Shown here: positions 1 through 10,378 of the stretch, one piece after another
Layout of the letters: every line of letters begins with the position of its first letter
How positions within the stretch are numbered: position 1 is the first letter of the stretch
Assembly (NCBI RefSeq): GCF_001632365.1
Contig: NW_024468514.1
Span: 105,624 to 169,623, forward strand
DNA: 64,000 nt
DNA from: Laetiporus sulphureus 93-53
Taxonomy: Eukaryota; Basidiomycota; Agaricomycetes; Polyporales; Laetiporaceae
Reading direction: 5' to 3'
Position numbers and translations under genes: made by a program
The notes under the pieces: generated by a model
The model's input: the letters and a program-made list of their open reading frames with translations, nothing else
The model's database searches: none
Told to the model about the DNA's origin: nothing

Positions 1-120
1 CCTATATCATCATAAAACTATTTATACTATATATATACATCTATTTACTATGTACAGGCCCAACTGTAAATAAACAGATATAGTAAACAGTTAAAACTAT
101 GTAACATAGTAAATAGATAG
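1..120. repeat. AT-rich palindromic element
   Basis: Very AT-rich stretch at the window edge. Positions 39-53 and 104-118 form a perfect 15-bp inverted repeat (ATCTATTTACTATGT and its complement), with a shorter inner inverted pair (AACTGT at 62-67, ACAGTT at 87-92). It directly precedes the point where similarity to the intact lectin gene begins (about 133). It may be the end of a small mobile element that replaced the 5' part of the lectin copy; this is inference, because the element is cut by the window edge. Confidence 0.5.
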
Positions 121-132
121 AAATGTTGGAGC

Positions 133-687
133 CTTAACTCAAACATCCTGGCCTTAAGAATCTCACGGTGACGCATGGCAGTTTTTCTGACTCCGAGGAC
201 AACTGCGTAACCATAGACTTGAAAGGTGTGTCAAGGCTGATACTATTATTCATCGAGATGATCGCTGGGCTCATATCTATTCTAGATTCGGAGATCATCC
301 TGGCTATCTATGGCCGTGCTGGTTACCAATATTTCTACAAGCAGAAGCTCATCAACAGCATCGACTTTATCATATTTGACCAACAGAACGCAAGCTGGCG
401 TGTTTTAGGCGTACGTACGTGCAATGAGAGAGCTTGGATACTGCACTGAACACATTGCCGTGCAAGACTCGTGACAACAGATCCGGAGCTAGCAACCGGT
501 CCAGTGGGTCATCTTTCCATGTATCCAATGTTATAGCCTTTGCAGGCTACGACATCGGCACTAAAGGCAAACAACATCGTGAGTGGCTCCTTACCAGCGG
601 CGCGAATACGATATGATCATGAGAACAGATGGAATCGTCGGACTATCATTCTACACGAACGCTACCAGCGAATTGCACTGCCGCTAG
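133..687 (+). pseudogene. 5'-truncated jacalin-like lectin copy
   Basis: Paralogue of the intact lectin at 11628-12449. Matching blocks are the exon before the intron at about 230, the exon coding SEIILAIYGRAGYQ and YKQKLINSIDFIIFD, an in-frame splice at 410/467 into SSFHVSNVIAFAGYD, and a last exon coding GLSFYTNATSELHC that ends with TAG at 685-687. Splice positions match the intact gene and no stop interrupts the retained exons. The first two exons (start codon, first beta-strands) are missing and replaced by unrelated AT-rich DNA. It is therefore probably a dead fragment, although the remaining frame is intact and could be expressed from a new start. The jacalin assignment rests on fold-pattern similarity only. 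Confidence 0.65.
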
Positions 688-932
688 GCTGCGTCGATTC
701 CCTACATGGAGTGTATAGTTCCGTTAAGGCCAAAAGAATGCGAATTTTCCCTCACATGCGTTGGCTCTTTCAGAGAGCTGCGATAGGATCGCTCATCGCT
801 TTTCTCTTGCACTGCCGCTAAGTCGCATTGCCTCTGTATAGAGGGTATAGTCAAGAGAATGCGGATGTCCACCATCTCGCAGGCATCGAATGTTTCGGAG
901 AGCCGCGGTAGGATCGATCATTGCTCTTCCCC
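673..932 (+). repeat. Tandem duplication, about 130-bp unit
   Basis: Two diverged units, about 673-806 and 807-932. Both begin with TTGCACTGCCGCTA (the last codons of the truncated lectin), share GTATAG, AGAATGCG and GAGAGC blocks, and end in a GATCGMTCATYGCT-type segment. The duplication thus copied the lectin stop region plus 3' flank. Confidence 0.6.
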
Positions 933-1435
933 TTGTGCGGTTCAAGTCTTTTCATGAATTAGTGCCGGTTAAATCCTCACAGCCGCAGGATGTGAGCGAT
1001 TTACGTCCAGTCGCAAAGTTCTCATTCCTTCACTGTACCATATCACGGACTTACACTTATAGCGTGAGTTTCATGAAATCGAAAATCGATCTTCGGAGCG
1101 ATGAGCTGCACAACGAACTGTCCTGCTTTCAGGGATACATTGTTTCCTCGATGGATGGTCAAGGAAATCATAGACAGACCGTCGAGCCTCCTGACATGTA
1201 CACGCAGCGCCAATCAGTCGGACAAACTTCGCCAACTTGCAATTATCGCCGGCTCGACATTCGCGGTCCGGAGGAGCGGTCACTGGGACTGTCTAGCATG
1301 TCCACGATTAGGTGAGCTCTCCCGCAGGACTATATAGCCAGCCAGGGGGTTATCATAGCGCATCAGCACATTGACATCCATCTTCTTGTCATCGGCCTAG
1401 CAGCTTTCCAGTCAAGATTCTCAGGTTGTTTCAGT
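933..1435. other. Intergenic, upstream of polyol dehydrogenase
   Basis: No gene recognised; the short open frames here lack family features. The last 100 bases carry the promoter of the downstream dehydrogenase. Confidence 0.6.
1331..1337 (+). promoter_or_regulatory. TATA box
   Basis: TATATAG lies about 100 bp upstream of the dehydrogenase ATG at 1436 and is followed by a pyrimidine-rich stretch, as is usual for fungal promoters. The corresponding upstream DNA is not recognisable at the pseudogene copy (about 5247). Confidence 0.5.
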
Positions 1436-3066
1436 ATGTCTGCTGCAATGATGAACGCCGTGTACTACGAAGAAGTACGTGATGCGTTCATGTTCCATGC
1501 AGAGCACGGGCTCAAGCAACCAGCAGCCGCGAAAGTTCGACGTGCGCCAAGTGCCCGTTCCGCAGGTTGGAGACGACGATGTGTTGTTCAAAGGTAAGCT
1601 CTTCTTGAAGTTGCAGTCACACGAAATAAGAATGGCTGACTATCGTGGGGATTTTAGTCGTTTGCTGTGGTGTGTCGCACACCTTTGGAGAACGACTCAC
1701 CTCTTTGAACGGTGCTCCTTAGGTGTGTGCGGTACCGACAATCACGTACACGACGGAGAGTTCATCACCACATTTCCCGTGAGGCAACCGTCACATTCTC
1801 ATTTGTATTCTCAAAGTCAAAGTCACGCCGTCTTTCCATCAGCTGGTCCCTGGCCACGAAGTCGTCGGCATAGTCGCAGACTACGGAAAGAACGTCCACG
1901 GGTTTGCCATGGGAGACCGAGTAGTAGCAGATCCAGGCGTAACGGTCAGTCCTCAGAAATACTCACGAAGTGGAAGCTGCCATCAGCGTCGACCAGTGCG
2001 GCGCGTGCTTCTACTGCCGCAGAGGCACCTCACTCCTCTGCGAGAACTTCCTCGGGAAGGGCGTGAGCTCAGCCGAGCGCGGCGGTTTTAGCGAATACAT
2101 CACATTGTAAGCACACCCCTTCATCCAAACGCCCACCTCGCAAGTTACCCCGTACCCCGCCAACTGACCCTGACACGTTCGTCAGCCACGCCAGCAAAGT
2201 CTACAAGATCCACAACCTCACCGACGAAGAAGCGACGCTCGTCGAGCCCGCCGCATGTGCCATCCACGGGATGGACCAGCTCTCCGCGCCAGTGGGCGTC
2301 GAGGCGCTCGTGATCGGAGCGGGGCCCACGGGCCTCATCCTCGCGCAGCTCCTCAAGCTCAACGGCGCGATGCGCGTCGTCATCGCCGCGAACAAGGGGA
2401 TCAAGACCCAGGTGGCGATAAATCTCGACGCGGGAGACGCGTATGTTGAGCTTGATAGGGAGGATCCCGGGCCGCAGTGGGAGCGGCTGAGGAAGGAGTA
2501 TCCGTATGGGTTTGATGTCGTCGTGCGTGTCCTTTTCTGTGTCTGTGTGTCGGTCGGTCGTGTGATACGGATGGGTTTGATCGCGCCTGTGCGTGTTGGT
2601 AGGTTGAGGCAACCGGCTCGGAAAAGGTCGCGAACGACGCGATCAACTACGTGCGCAGGGGCGGGACGCTGATGATCTACGGCGTGTACGACCGCTCGTC
2701 GACCGTCCACTGGTCGCCAGCCAAGATCTTCGGGGACGAAATCCGAGTGAGTGAGCGTTCGCCCGTCCCACGCATCCAGAAAATCCAAACCTGACACGAG
2801 CTGCTCCCGCGTAGATCATCGGCTCCTTCGCGCAAACGCATTGCTTCCCTCGCGCGGTACAATACCTAGATAGCGGGAAGATCCGCATCAAAGGCATGGT
2901 AAGCCGGATTAGTCGCTCGCTACACCCGTCCCGCGACAGCTGAGCACTGATGGATCGCCCCTGGCTGCCATAGGTGACGGACGTCTTCACGATCGCGGAA
3001 TACCAAAAGGCGCTGGATAAGCTGAACAGCCGCGAGGCCGTGAAGATCGCGGTGAGGCCGCAGTGA
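1436..3066 (+). CDS. Zinc-dependent polyol (D-arabinitol/sorbitol type) dehydrogenase
   Basis: Medium-chain NAD(P)-dependent dehydrogenase of about 350 residues in nine or ten exons. The N-terminal GroES-like half has CGVCGTD (catalytic zinc Cys, about residue 40), PGHEVVG (zinc His) and the four-cysteine structural-zinc lobe CGACFYC...LLC. The Rossmann half has GAGPTGL, then [17 protein letters not shown] and a C-terminal [16 protein letters not shown]. The expected reaction is reversible oxidation of a polyol such as D-arabinitol or sorbitol to a ketose in the cytosol; the exact substrate cannot be read from sequence. The start ATG (1436) is followed by [13 protein letters not shown] and an intron joining to PRKFDVRQ. 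One exon is only 12 nt (1658-1669). It is paralogous to the genes at 5247-5862 (broken) and 38604-40035. Confidence 0.88.
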
Positions 3067-3687
3067 CGTGTACGAGCGAGCGTATCGGCTTGAACGCCTC
3101 ACTCGTGGTGAACACTGGTAACCATCCATCATGAACCAATATTGCAAGGCGATAGCCGAGCCTGGCAAGTGCCTGAGGATAATATACATGGTCAGGTGTG
3201 CCTTCCGCCCTCCGCTTTGCATGCCAATCCCCGCAACAGTGCAACAGTAAATCTCCATCGGCCCGTGCCAATCAGGCCTGAGGGTGGGAAAGTTCGGCTC
3301 CCGTGTCAATGGTCAGCTTGAAACTTTTCTTTACTACCGTGTTCGGGGAAGGAGTATGTAGTGAGCGGTCGGCGATCTTTCATTCGCTTCTCTCAGCCAC
3401 ACGGAACGCAGGATGGCAGCATATAGCATCGTTGCGTACGTGCTCAACATTTTGTGATCGTCTTTATTTGTCCTGCTTTAGCTGCAGCTTTTCCTTCTTC
3501 AGCTCTGGTTGCAACTCTTTGAGATTTGGGTGCTTTCGTCAAATCCGGTGAGCTCTATGGCTGAATCGAAGTGGCAATCATATATCTTCGAGCTCAACGG
3601 GCGATAGCTTTTGGCTACAGTGTGTGCTCATATTATTCTAAGCGGCACGACGAGACAAGATTACATTTCCACTCGTGCAAGAATGAT
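3067..3687. other. Convergent intergenic region with duplicated flank
   Basis: The first part (about 3067-3250) is a near-copy of 5863-6127, including a shared CCATCCATCATGAACC block. It marks the downstream limit of the dehydrogenase segmental duplication. The rest shows no gene. Confidence 0.7.
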
Positions 3688-4947
3688 TCAGTGTACCGCA
3701 ACGGCCCTCAGTAGAGCTATCTCGAGTAGATCTGCCGTGCTACCATCATGTGAGAGGACAGGCGTCTCACCCTCGTTCAGATCCTCGAGAATTCTGTCCA
3801 ACTCTTCTGCGCGGCCGGACGCGTGAAGAACCTTACATATTGCAGCATGAAGTGATAAGTAGGCCCGGTTGGGCTGAATGAAACAAGACCATGGGTATGA
3901 GGGATGAAGGTGCAATTTGCGAAATAGAAAGGCTTACCAACGCCTTCCCAGAATTGGAATGGTCACTTAAAGTGACGACTTCGGGTAGAAATTCTCGAGA
4001 ATCCGTCGCGTTACCCCAAGTGAGAATGCGGTAAACGTTGGGTTTTGCCTTATTTGTGGTCATTCAGTCATAATACACTCGGTAAGCGATATGAGCGAGA
4101 CTCACCTCTACGGGTTCGAGGGCCAGTACAAGCTCACCGAACATCTGATGCATGCAAGCCTCAAGGGTAAGCACGTTCTCCAGAGAGTTGATGCCATTTC
4201 CCTTGAGACCGTCCAGTATACGACCAGAAAATGCTTGTAAGGCTGTCCATATTGCAGTCTTGTTGGCCAGCTATCACATTGCTGAGCACTCGAGTCTCTC
4301 AGAACGCACATGGAGCCATTGTAGCGCACCGTGGGAACGTTCGTCTCCTCGAAGTCGTTCAGACTGAAAGGCATAATATGCGCTGCTTCCGCTTTGCCTA
4401 AGCCCGTCCTGATCTTCACTTCAGCTACATGCTTCCAATCTACTTTCTCGGTTATGACGCATTTGTATCCATCGCGCACCAGAGCCTGCATGAGCTAGGT
4501 CAAAGTCGGCCTGCGTACAGATACAAGCAAACACACCTCGGCCTTCAGGACACTGAGACCCTTCGCAGGCTCAGGTTTCACAGTCGGTTCAAAATCTTTG
4601 CGAGAGGGATGACTGCTGGGAGCTGGTGTTCTCCCTCCGGCGGACCGAACTACCGCACGTCGTATTCAGAGCTGTACCATGGAAAGTAGAAGCAACGTAC
4701 CACGCACAATTATGTTTGTCCAGTAGTAGTACGCAAGGTCAGTCAATTGTTCCGGTCCAACATCGTGTACTGCCCATGCAATATTGAGCTTGCCGCGCAG
4801 GGATGGTGCGTATAAGATGGCGGCTCTGAGTAGATTCTTGTCGTTTGTCGAAGCAGGGGATTTTTCAATCTTCTCAAGCTGCTCAGTGATAAATGGCTGC
4901 GCTAATGCTGAGGTAGGAATGGCCCCAGGGTAGGTTGCAGGAATCAT
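3688..4947 (-). CDS. HNH nuclease-domain protein (basidiomycete HNH_2 type)
   Basis: Spliced model of about 300 residues. Exon 1 runs from ATG at 4947 (helical N-terminus, then NLLRAAILYAPSLRGKLNIA). A linker rich in Pro/Ser leads to LVRDGYKCVIT, AHIMPFSLNDF, GNGINSLENVLTLEACMHQMF and a C-terminal LHAAICKVLHASGRAEEL. The pattern of Cys, AHI, N-x-LTL and MH fits the HNH (beta-beta-alpha metal) fold of a large basidiomycete family of unknown biology; nuclease activity is presumed, not shown. It lies between direct copies of the polyol dehydrogenase on the opposite strand. Exon borders around 4340 and 3960 are approximate. Confidence 0.75.
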
Positions 4948-5246
4948 TAGGAAAAGAGGCGAGCGTTGAGCCGAACGCTTGCTTACTAAGCAGTAAGAGA
5001 TGCTGACAGAGGACCGGCAACTCCCGTGAAATCGCAGATTTCGCATCGTATAATATGATTGCATTCTACTGATGTCACACATATTTCAAGTAGATGTCGA
5101 GTAGATGGCGCATCTCATCTGCTTCCAATTCACTTATTACACACATAAGGTGGTAGGGCCGGTGCCGGCAGCGCCCGCTACGACGAGCGCGGTCACACAA
5201 TGGTCACAAATTCTGTAGCCGGCACTTCACGTTCACAATATTTATG
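4948..5246. other. Intergenic region upstream of HNH gene
   Basis: About 300 bp between the HNH start and the dehydrogenase pseudogene. No gene is seen; it should contain the HNH promoter. Confidence 0.6.
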
Positions 5247-5862
5247 TGATGAGCCGTGTACTACGAAGTGCGTGGCGCGTTCACGTTCGATGCGGAGCAC
5301 GGGCTCAAACACCCAGCAGCCGTAAAGGTTTGATGTGCGCCAAGTGCCCGTTCTGCGGGCTGGAGACGACGACGTGCTCTTCAAAGGTAAGCTCCTCTTC
5401 ACGTTGCATCTACAGAAAACGAAAGTGACTGACTGTTGTGGGGACTTTAGTCGTTTGCTGTGGTATGTCGCACATCTTCGGAGAACGACTCACCTCTTTG
5501 AACGGCACTCCTCAGGTGTAGTGCGCGTTCGCCCGTCCAACGCGTCCATAAAAGAGAAATCAAATCGAGACCTGACGAGCTGCACCCGCATAGATCATCG
5601 GCTCCTTCGCACAGACGCACTGCTTCCCTCGCGCGGTGCAGTACCTAGATAGCGGGAAGATCCGCATCAAGGGCATGGTAAGCCGGATTAGTCGCTCGCT
5701 ATACCAGTACCTGCGGCGACCGTCGTCCCGCGACAGCTGAGCACTGATGGGTCTCCCTGGTTGCCATAGGTGACGGATGTCTTCACGATCGCGGAATACC
5801 AAAAGGCGCTGGATAAGCTGAACAGCCGCGAGGCCGTGAAGATCGCGGTGAGGCCGCAGTGA
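5247..5862 (+). pseudogene. Internally deleted polyol dehydrogenase copy
   Basis: Close copy of 1436-3066. The 5' part (exons 1-2 and the micro-exon) aligns to about 5520, then jumps to the last introns and last two exons (about 5594-5862). All exons for the catalytic-zinc ligands, structural-zinc lobe and most of the Rossmann fold are absent, a loss of roughly 1 kb. It also has a one-base loss just after the presumed start codon and an in-frame TAA where the parent has CGA (CCGTAAAGG against CCGCGAAAG). The last exon is essentially identical to the parent, so the duplication is recent. Confidence 0.85.
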
Positions 5863-6127
5863 CGTGCACGTGTACACGAACGCCAGCGAGCGTTGTTCGA
5901 GTGGTTGGATGCGTTCGTTTTTGAGTAGGGTGAAGTAATCGGCTTGAACGCCTCATTCCTTGAGATGGCGCGTAACTTGCGCGGGGTGAACACCGGTAAC
6001 CATCCATCATGAACCAATATTGCAAGGCGATAGCCGAGCTAGGCAAGTGCCTGGGGATAATATACACGGTGAGGTGTGCCTTCCGCCCTCCGCTTTGCGT
6101 TCCAAATCCACGCAACAATGCAACAGC
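5863..6127 (+). repeat. Duplicated 3' flank of the dehydrogenase
   Basis: Near-identical to 3067-3250 apart from about 65 extra bases at 5870-5935. It shows that the duplication took in the 3' untranslated and flanking DNA, not only the gene. Confidence 0.75.
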
Positions 6128-6369
6128 GAATCCTCGACCACTGACTAGTGACTTCTCCAATCCTCGACCGCGGCGCACGATACGACAACGCAACATCTAA
6201 AAGTAACAACGACAAAATACAGTTAGCCGTAATTTTTCGCAGCGCCCTCGCCGCGTCTTAGCAGAACATATGGTACCCAAGCAAATAAAGGCGATATATA
6301 TACGTATGCAGGTGAGGGAGGAGCCGTACCGCCGGGCCGAGCGGCGAGCGGCGCGCGATCGCGCACCGA

Positions 6370-7612
6370 TCATTTTGATATGACCGAATCGCCATAGCTA
6401 TCGCGATGCTCATTCTGCTTCTTCACCTCCGCAAACGACACCGCGGCCGGATCGAGGGCGAGGTCCTCAAGCTCGCCGCGCACGGCGGCGGCGGCGGCGG
6501 CGGTCTTGCTGGAGCACGCGTCGCTCGCGGACTCGTCCATCGTACTGAGCACGATCGCAGGCTGTTCGAAGCGAATGGTCGTAAGCCGGGTGCCGGTGCC
6601 GTCGCGCCCGCTCTTGTTGCGCCGATGCTTGTTGCTCGACGTGTAGTCGGATGTCCTGCCGGACTCGACGTCCTCCATTTGTCGGATCGCGCGGACGAGC
6701 CAGGTGACGAGCACGGCGAGGTTGCAGATGACGAGTGAGGTGGATGCCTGGCAGAGACGGGTGAGCGGAGGCGCTGGGGGAACGTGAAAGGGGCGAAGGG
6801 GATGCGCACCTCGACGTGTGCGGCGATGGCCTCGGCGTTGCGGTCGGGCCCGAGCTCGTAAGCGTCGTGGACCACGCTGACGACGGTGGTGATGAGGCTT
6901 GCGGAAAAGATGGTGATGAGGAGCTTGCGCCGCGGCTCGGAGATGCTGATGTCCCAGAACAGACGGATGGGGAGGATGACCAGAATGAGGTCGGCGGAGA
7001 TGTCCGCTATGAACCGCGATGCGCCATTAGCAATTCTAATGAACAAAGGATTGGGGGGGCACTTACTGGCCAACTCGACCGCACCGACGGCATTGCCCAT
7101 GACGCACTGCGCTGCGCGGTCGGTCTTCCACGCATCATAGTGCTCGCATGTCCACGTCTTCTGGACCAGCAGGACAATCCACTCTGCAAGGAACAGGACA
7201 GCCGCTGCGTACGCGTAGCGCCGCAGAACCATGAGAGTCGGAATGATCCTCATGATCGAGAACAATATGCTCAGCCGCGCGAACCTGAAGAAGGGGGGAC
7301 CACCCATCAGGCGGTCGCATAATAGACTGGTGTGTCCCTTCATAATTCTCACCATATGACCGTGGTGAACGTCGCGTTGAGCATAAAGTACCCAGTGACC
7401 CGCTGCTCGTACGTGGCCGTGCGGTCCGATCGCAGATATGCACCCGCAAGCAGGAAGCAGTAAGTCACGAGCGCCAATGCAGCCCAGGCGTCATCGTATC
7501 CCAAGTGTCTTCGGCTGTACCGATACCACAAACGAAGGGAGGTCGTGCACATCGCCGCCGCAGCACAGACCGTGGCCACGACTGGCAACCCCATCATCAT
7601 CACATAAGTCAT
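6370..7612 (-). CDS. Fungal rhodopsin-domain 7-TM membrane protein
   Basis: Multi-exon gene for a protein of about 330 residues. Several long hydrophobic helices (VVATVCAAAAMC, AALALVTYCFLLAGAY, AAAVLFLAEWIVLLV, ADLILVILPIRLF, LITIFSASLITTVV, VICNLAVLVTWLV) alternate with charged loops (RRHLGYDDAW). This fits the fungal rhodopsin-domain superfamily (PTH11-like receptors and relatives) in the plasma or an internal membrane. No retinal-binding lysine is evident. The cytosolic tail is Ser/Ala/Arg rich with an alanine run (CSSKTAAAAAAV). The first in-frame ATG is 7612; an upstream ATG at 7668 would need a 29-nt intron. The ligand is unknown. Confidence 0.72.
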
Positions 7613-8614
7613 CACTGCAGACCGCAAAGGAGACGGCACTCACTCCGGACCGTTGTGATGAACGACATGGCCGGTGGCAGACGGGCTGCGGGAGAGGCGG
7701 AGGTGGAGGGTCGAGTCCCTCACGCAGAGGAAGGAGGGCGCGTGGAGACTCGCACAGTAGTTTGGGACCGACCGCAGGAGAGACGGGGAGTGTCGCATCA
7801 CATATGTACTCCGGGGATTGCGATGATCGGGTTAGAAAAGAGGTTGAACTCATCGTCGGGGCGGGCATTCGATCTGCGACTTAGACTAATCCCGGCGGTA
7901 AGGCGCGGGCGCCTACGCTGCGCAGTCAATGTTTCAAGATGGCATAACCCATCCCTAGCTAAGCACTAGCGTATATTGCCATCGCGAAACTCACGGACGC
8001 GCCTTTTCGTGTAGCAACCGTGTTTCGCAAAGGAAAGGCAGAATCTGTATTTGACACATCTCATGAGAAGATATCTATTCGTTCGCTCCTTGCCGCACAC
8101 AGCGACGGGGGAGGGAGCGGTCGGGCACTATAGCAGCCAAGGACAGCTCGAACTATTCATTCGGAAAAAAAAAGGGAGAGCTTCTGTTGTGAACCTTGAA
8201 CCTCGGTTGCGCACATCCGACCTCTCAGTTCTCACCACCTCAGCTGCGCTGATAGATTGAACCCAAGCCCTTTCTCAAGACCACCCGGACATGGGTGGGA
8301 GCGGCCGGTTGCACCGCGAGACGGGATTATCCGTCCACATGCGTACTTTCAAGGCCGAGCACAGGCCAAGCCCAAACATTCTATCCATCGGATGTAGGAT
8401 ATGCGAGGAGGTGACGGCCAATCACTGCATCGCAGCCATTAGAAATCATATCTTACGTACGAGGCCATAGAAATCCAGCAACGACGACAGCGACAGTGGC
8501 ACACCATGGACCAGCGCCCCCTGCTGACTGTAGTGCACGGTGCACGGATGAGACCAGAACCGGTGAACACAACTGGCCCGGGAGGAAGCTGGCGATTAAC
8601 ATACCGAATATAGT
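7613..8614. other. Intergenic, about 1.0 kb
   Basis: Contains the 5' region of the rhodopsin-domain gene and 3' flank of SEH1. I see no gene; open frames here lack family similarity. Confidence 0.6.
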
Positions 8615-10378
8615 CTAGTCCTCAACCGCGTTATCGTCCATATCAACGTCCACCTGCTCCTCCTCCGCCTGCTCAACGCTGATGTGTCCCGCGGGCCTCC
8701 AGACGTTGCCCGCGGTCATCTTCCATAACCGCACCCGCCCATCGTTCCCTGCCGACGAGAGGATGGTTCTGCAAATCGATGATCGTCAATCCCATCTTAT
8801 CTCATCTAATCACTAAGATTAGATCCGCACCCCGTGACATTCCACTCGACTCGCCCGACGGCCGATCTTCGAAGCAGGGAGCGGGAGGAAGTTCAAGTTA
8901 GAGCAGTCCCCATGCACGCAGTTGGAGGGGCACACACTTGTGGTCGTCAAAATCAGCAACAACGCTCGCGGACCACCTGCTCTCCTCTGCATCCGCATCA
9001 CCCTCAGTATCCGAGCCCGGCGTCGGGGGCTTCACGCGCCAGATCCGTACGTGCCCGTCCCGCCCCCCGGTCGCGACAAGGTGGTACGAACGCCCGCACG
9101 ACGGCGCCCACGCGACGGACGTGATCGCGAACGGCGTCGGCGGCTCGCCTTCTGTTGGCGTCGAGGTGCCCCTTGCGGTGGCCTCGCCGGAAGACGCGTA
9201 CGCCGTTGGTGACGGGTCGAGGGTCAGCACGTTCATTGCGCGTCCGGATGGATGGAGTTGGATGACCTGCAGGGACTCTGAGCGGCGCTCGAATGCGAGC
9301 GAGAGACAACATAACACGTACCTTGATGACGCCGTTGATGCCGCAACCTGCAGCAATCACCTCTCCCCAATACCGATCTTTGCACCAGGATATGCACCAT
9401 CCTCCGTCAGCCTGCCCGCGGGAATCAGCACCACCAAAGCCAGATTGCCCTTCGTTGACGCCTACCTCGCGAGTGCCTAATCCCGGCCGACTTGGCACTT
9501 GGGACTGTTGTTGCTGTTGTGCAGCATGGGGCGCCAGGGAGGCAGACACCGCTTCTAGCGTCGCGGCCGGTTGCGTCGGCGTCGACGATGTGGCATTCAG
9601 CGCAGCAGCGCGCGATGTAGATGCAGATGCAGACGAGAGAGACACGACGTCAATCTCATCTAGCAATTGCCAGGTTGTCAGTGACGGCTGTTCCCGGCAC
9701 TCGTATATACGCAGGTTGTTGTCGGAGGATATGGTCGCCTGCGGGCAGTTCAGACAGTTGTCTGGCGGAGTAGTAGATGGGGGGAGGGGGGCCGGGCCAG
9801 GACGGTGTGAGCGAGCGAGAGAGAATACGCACCAACTTGAGACCGAAATAGTGAGGGGCAAACTCGACGCCGCGCACCGTCCCTTTCGCCTCGGCGAACG
9901 TCGCGCGTTCTGCCCAGCGCGAGACACCCGAAGGGCCGGCGTTGCCGCCGCTCATCTGTGAGGCGTCCGCGTCTGCGACGATCGTCTGCTCCCATACCTT
10001 CACGGTACGGTCGAAAGATCCAGACGCGAGGACGGTGCCGAACTCGGGGTGGGCCCAGCTGAGTTTGGATATGGCCGCGTCGTGCGCCTGCGCCGGCTTA
10101 CATGTGAACAGCGTTCGAAAACGTGAAAGAACGGTAGCACGTACCTTCCAGTCGTCCTGCACGGCCCAGTTTCCGGTGGGATCGTCTAGCTGCCATACTT
10201 TGATCCTAGCGGTGTGATGAGACGTGTCAAAACGCTGAATCAACGCCACGGTATCGCAAGGAGAACTTGTTCACCGTTGATCGAGGCTGGACGTCGCGAG
10301 GTGGAGTCCGTAGAAATCGTAGGACGCGTCGGTGACGAGGTCGCTGTGTGCGTTTTGGATGAGACCAGCTTGCAGCAT
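8615..10378 (-). CDS. SEH1: Nucleoporin SEH1 (WD40)
   Basis: Spliced WD40 protein of the Y-shaped (Nup84/Nup107-160) nuclear-pore subcomplex, also found in the SEA/GATOR2 TORC1-regulating complex. It starts MLQAGLIQNAHSDLVTDASYDFYG, matching the conserved SEH1 N-terminus (HDDLV.D..YDFYG in yeast). Blades follow with SSLDQRIKVWQL, AHDAAISKLSWAHPEFG, LASGSFDRTVKVWE, SSDNNLRIYE, CISWCKDRYWGE, VAWAPSCGRSYHLVATGGRDGHVRIW and AGNDGRVRLWKM, ending in an acidic tail. A Ser/Ala/Gln-rich insertion sits between the blade containing LRIYE and the next. No in-frame ATG exists upstream, so 10378 is the start. The last exon carries the TAG at 8615-8617. Confidence 0.9.

Noticed and set aside
6816..7322. 168-aa plus-strand frame
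   Set aside because: Antisense to the transmembrane exons of the rhodopsin-domain gene.
8898..9356. Separate WD-repeat gene
   Set aside because: These frames are exons of the same SEH1 gene joined by short introns.
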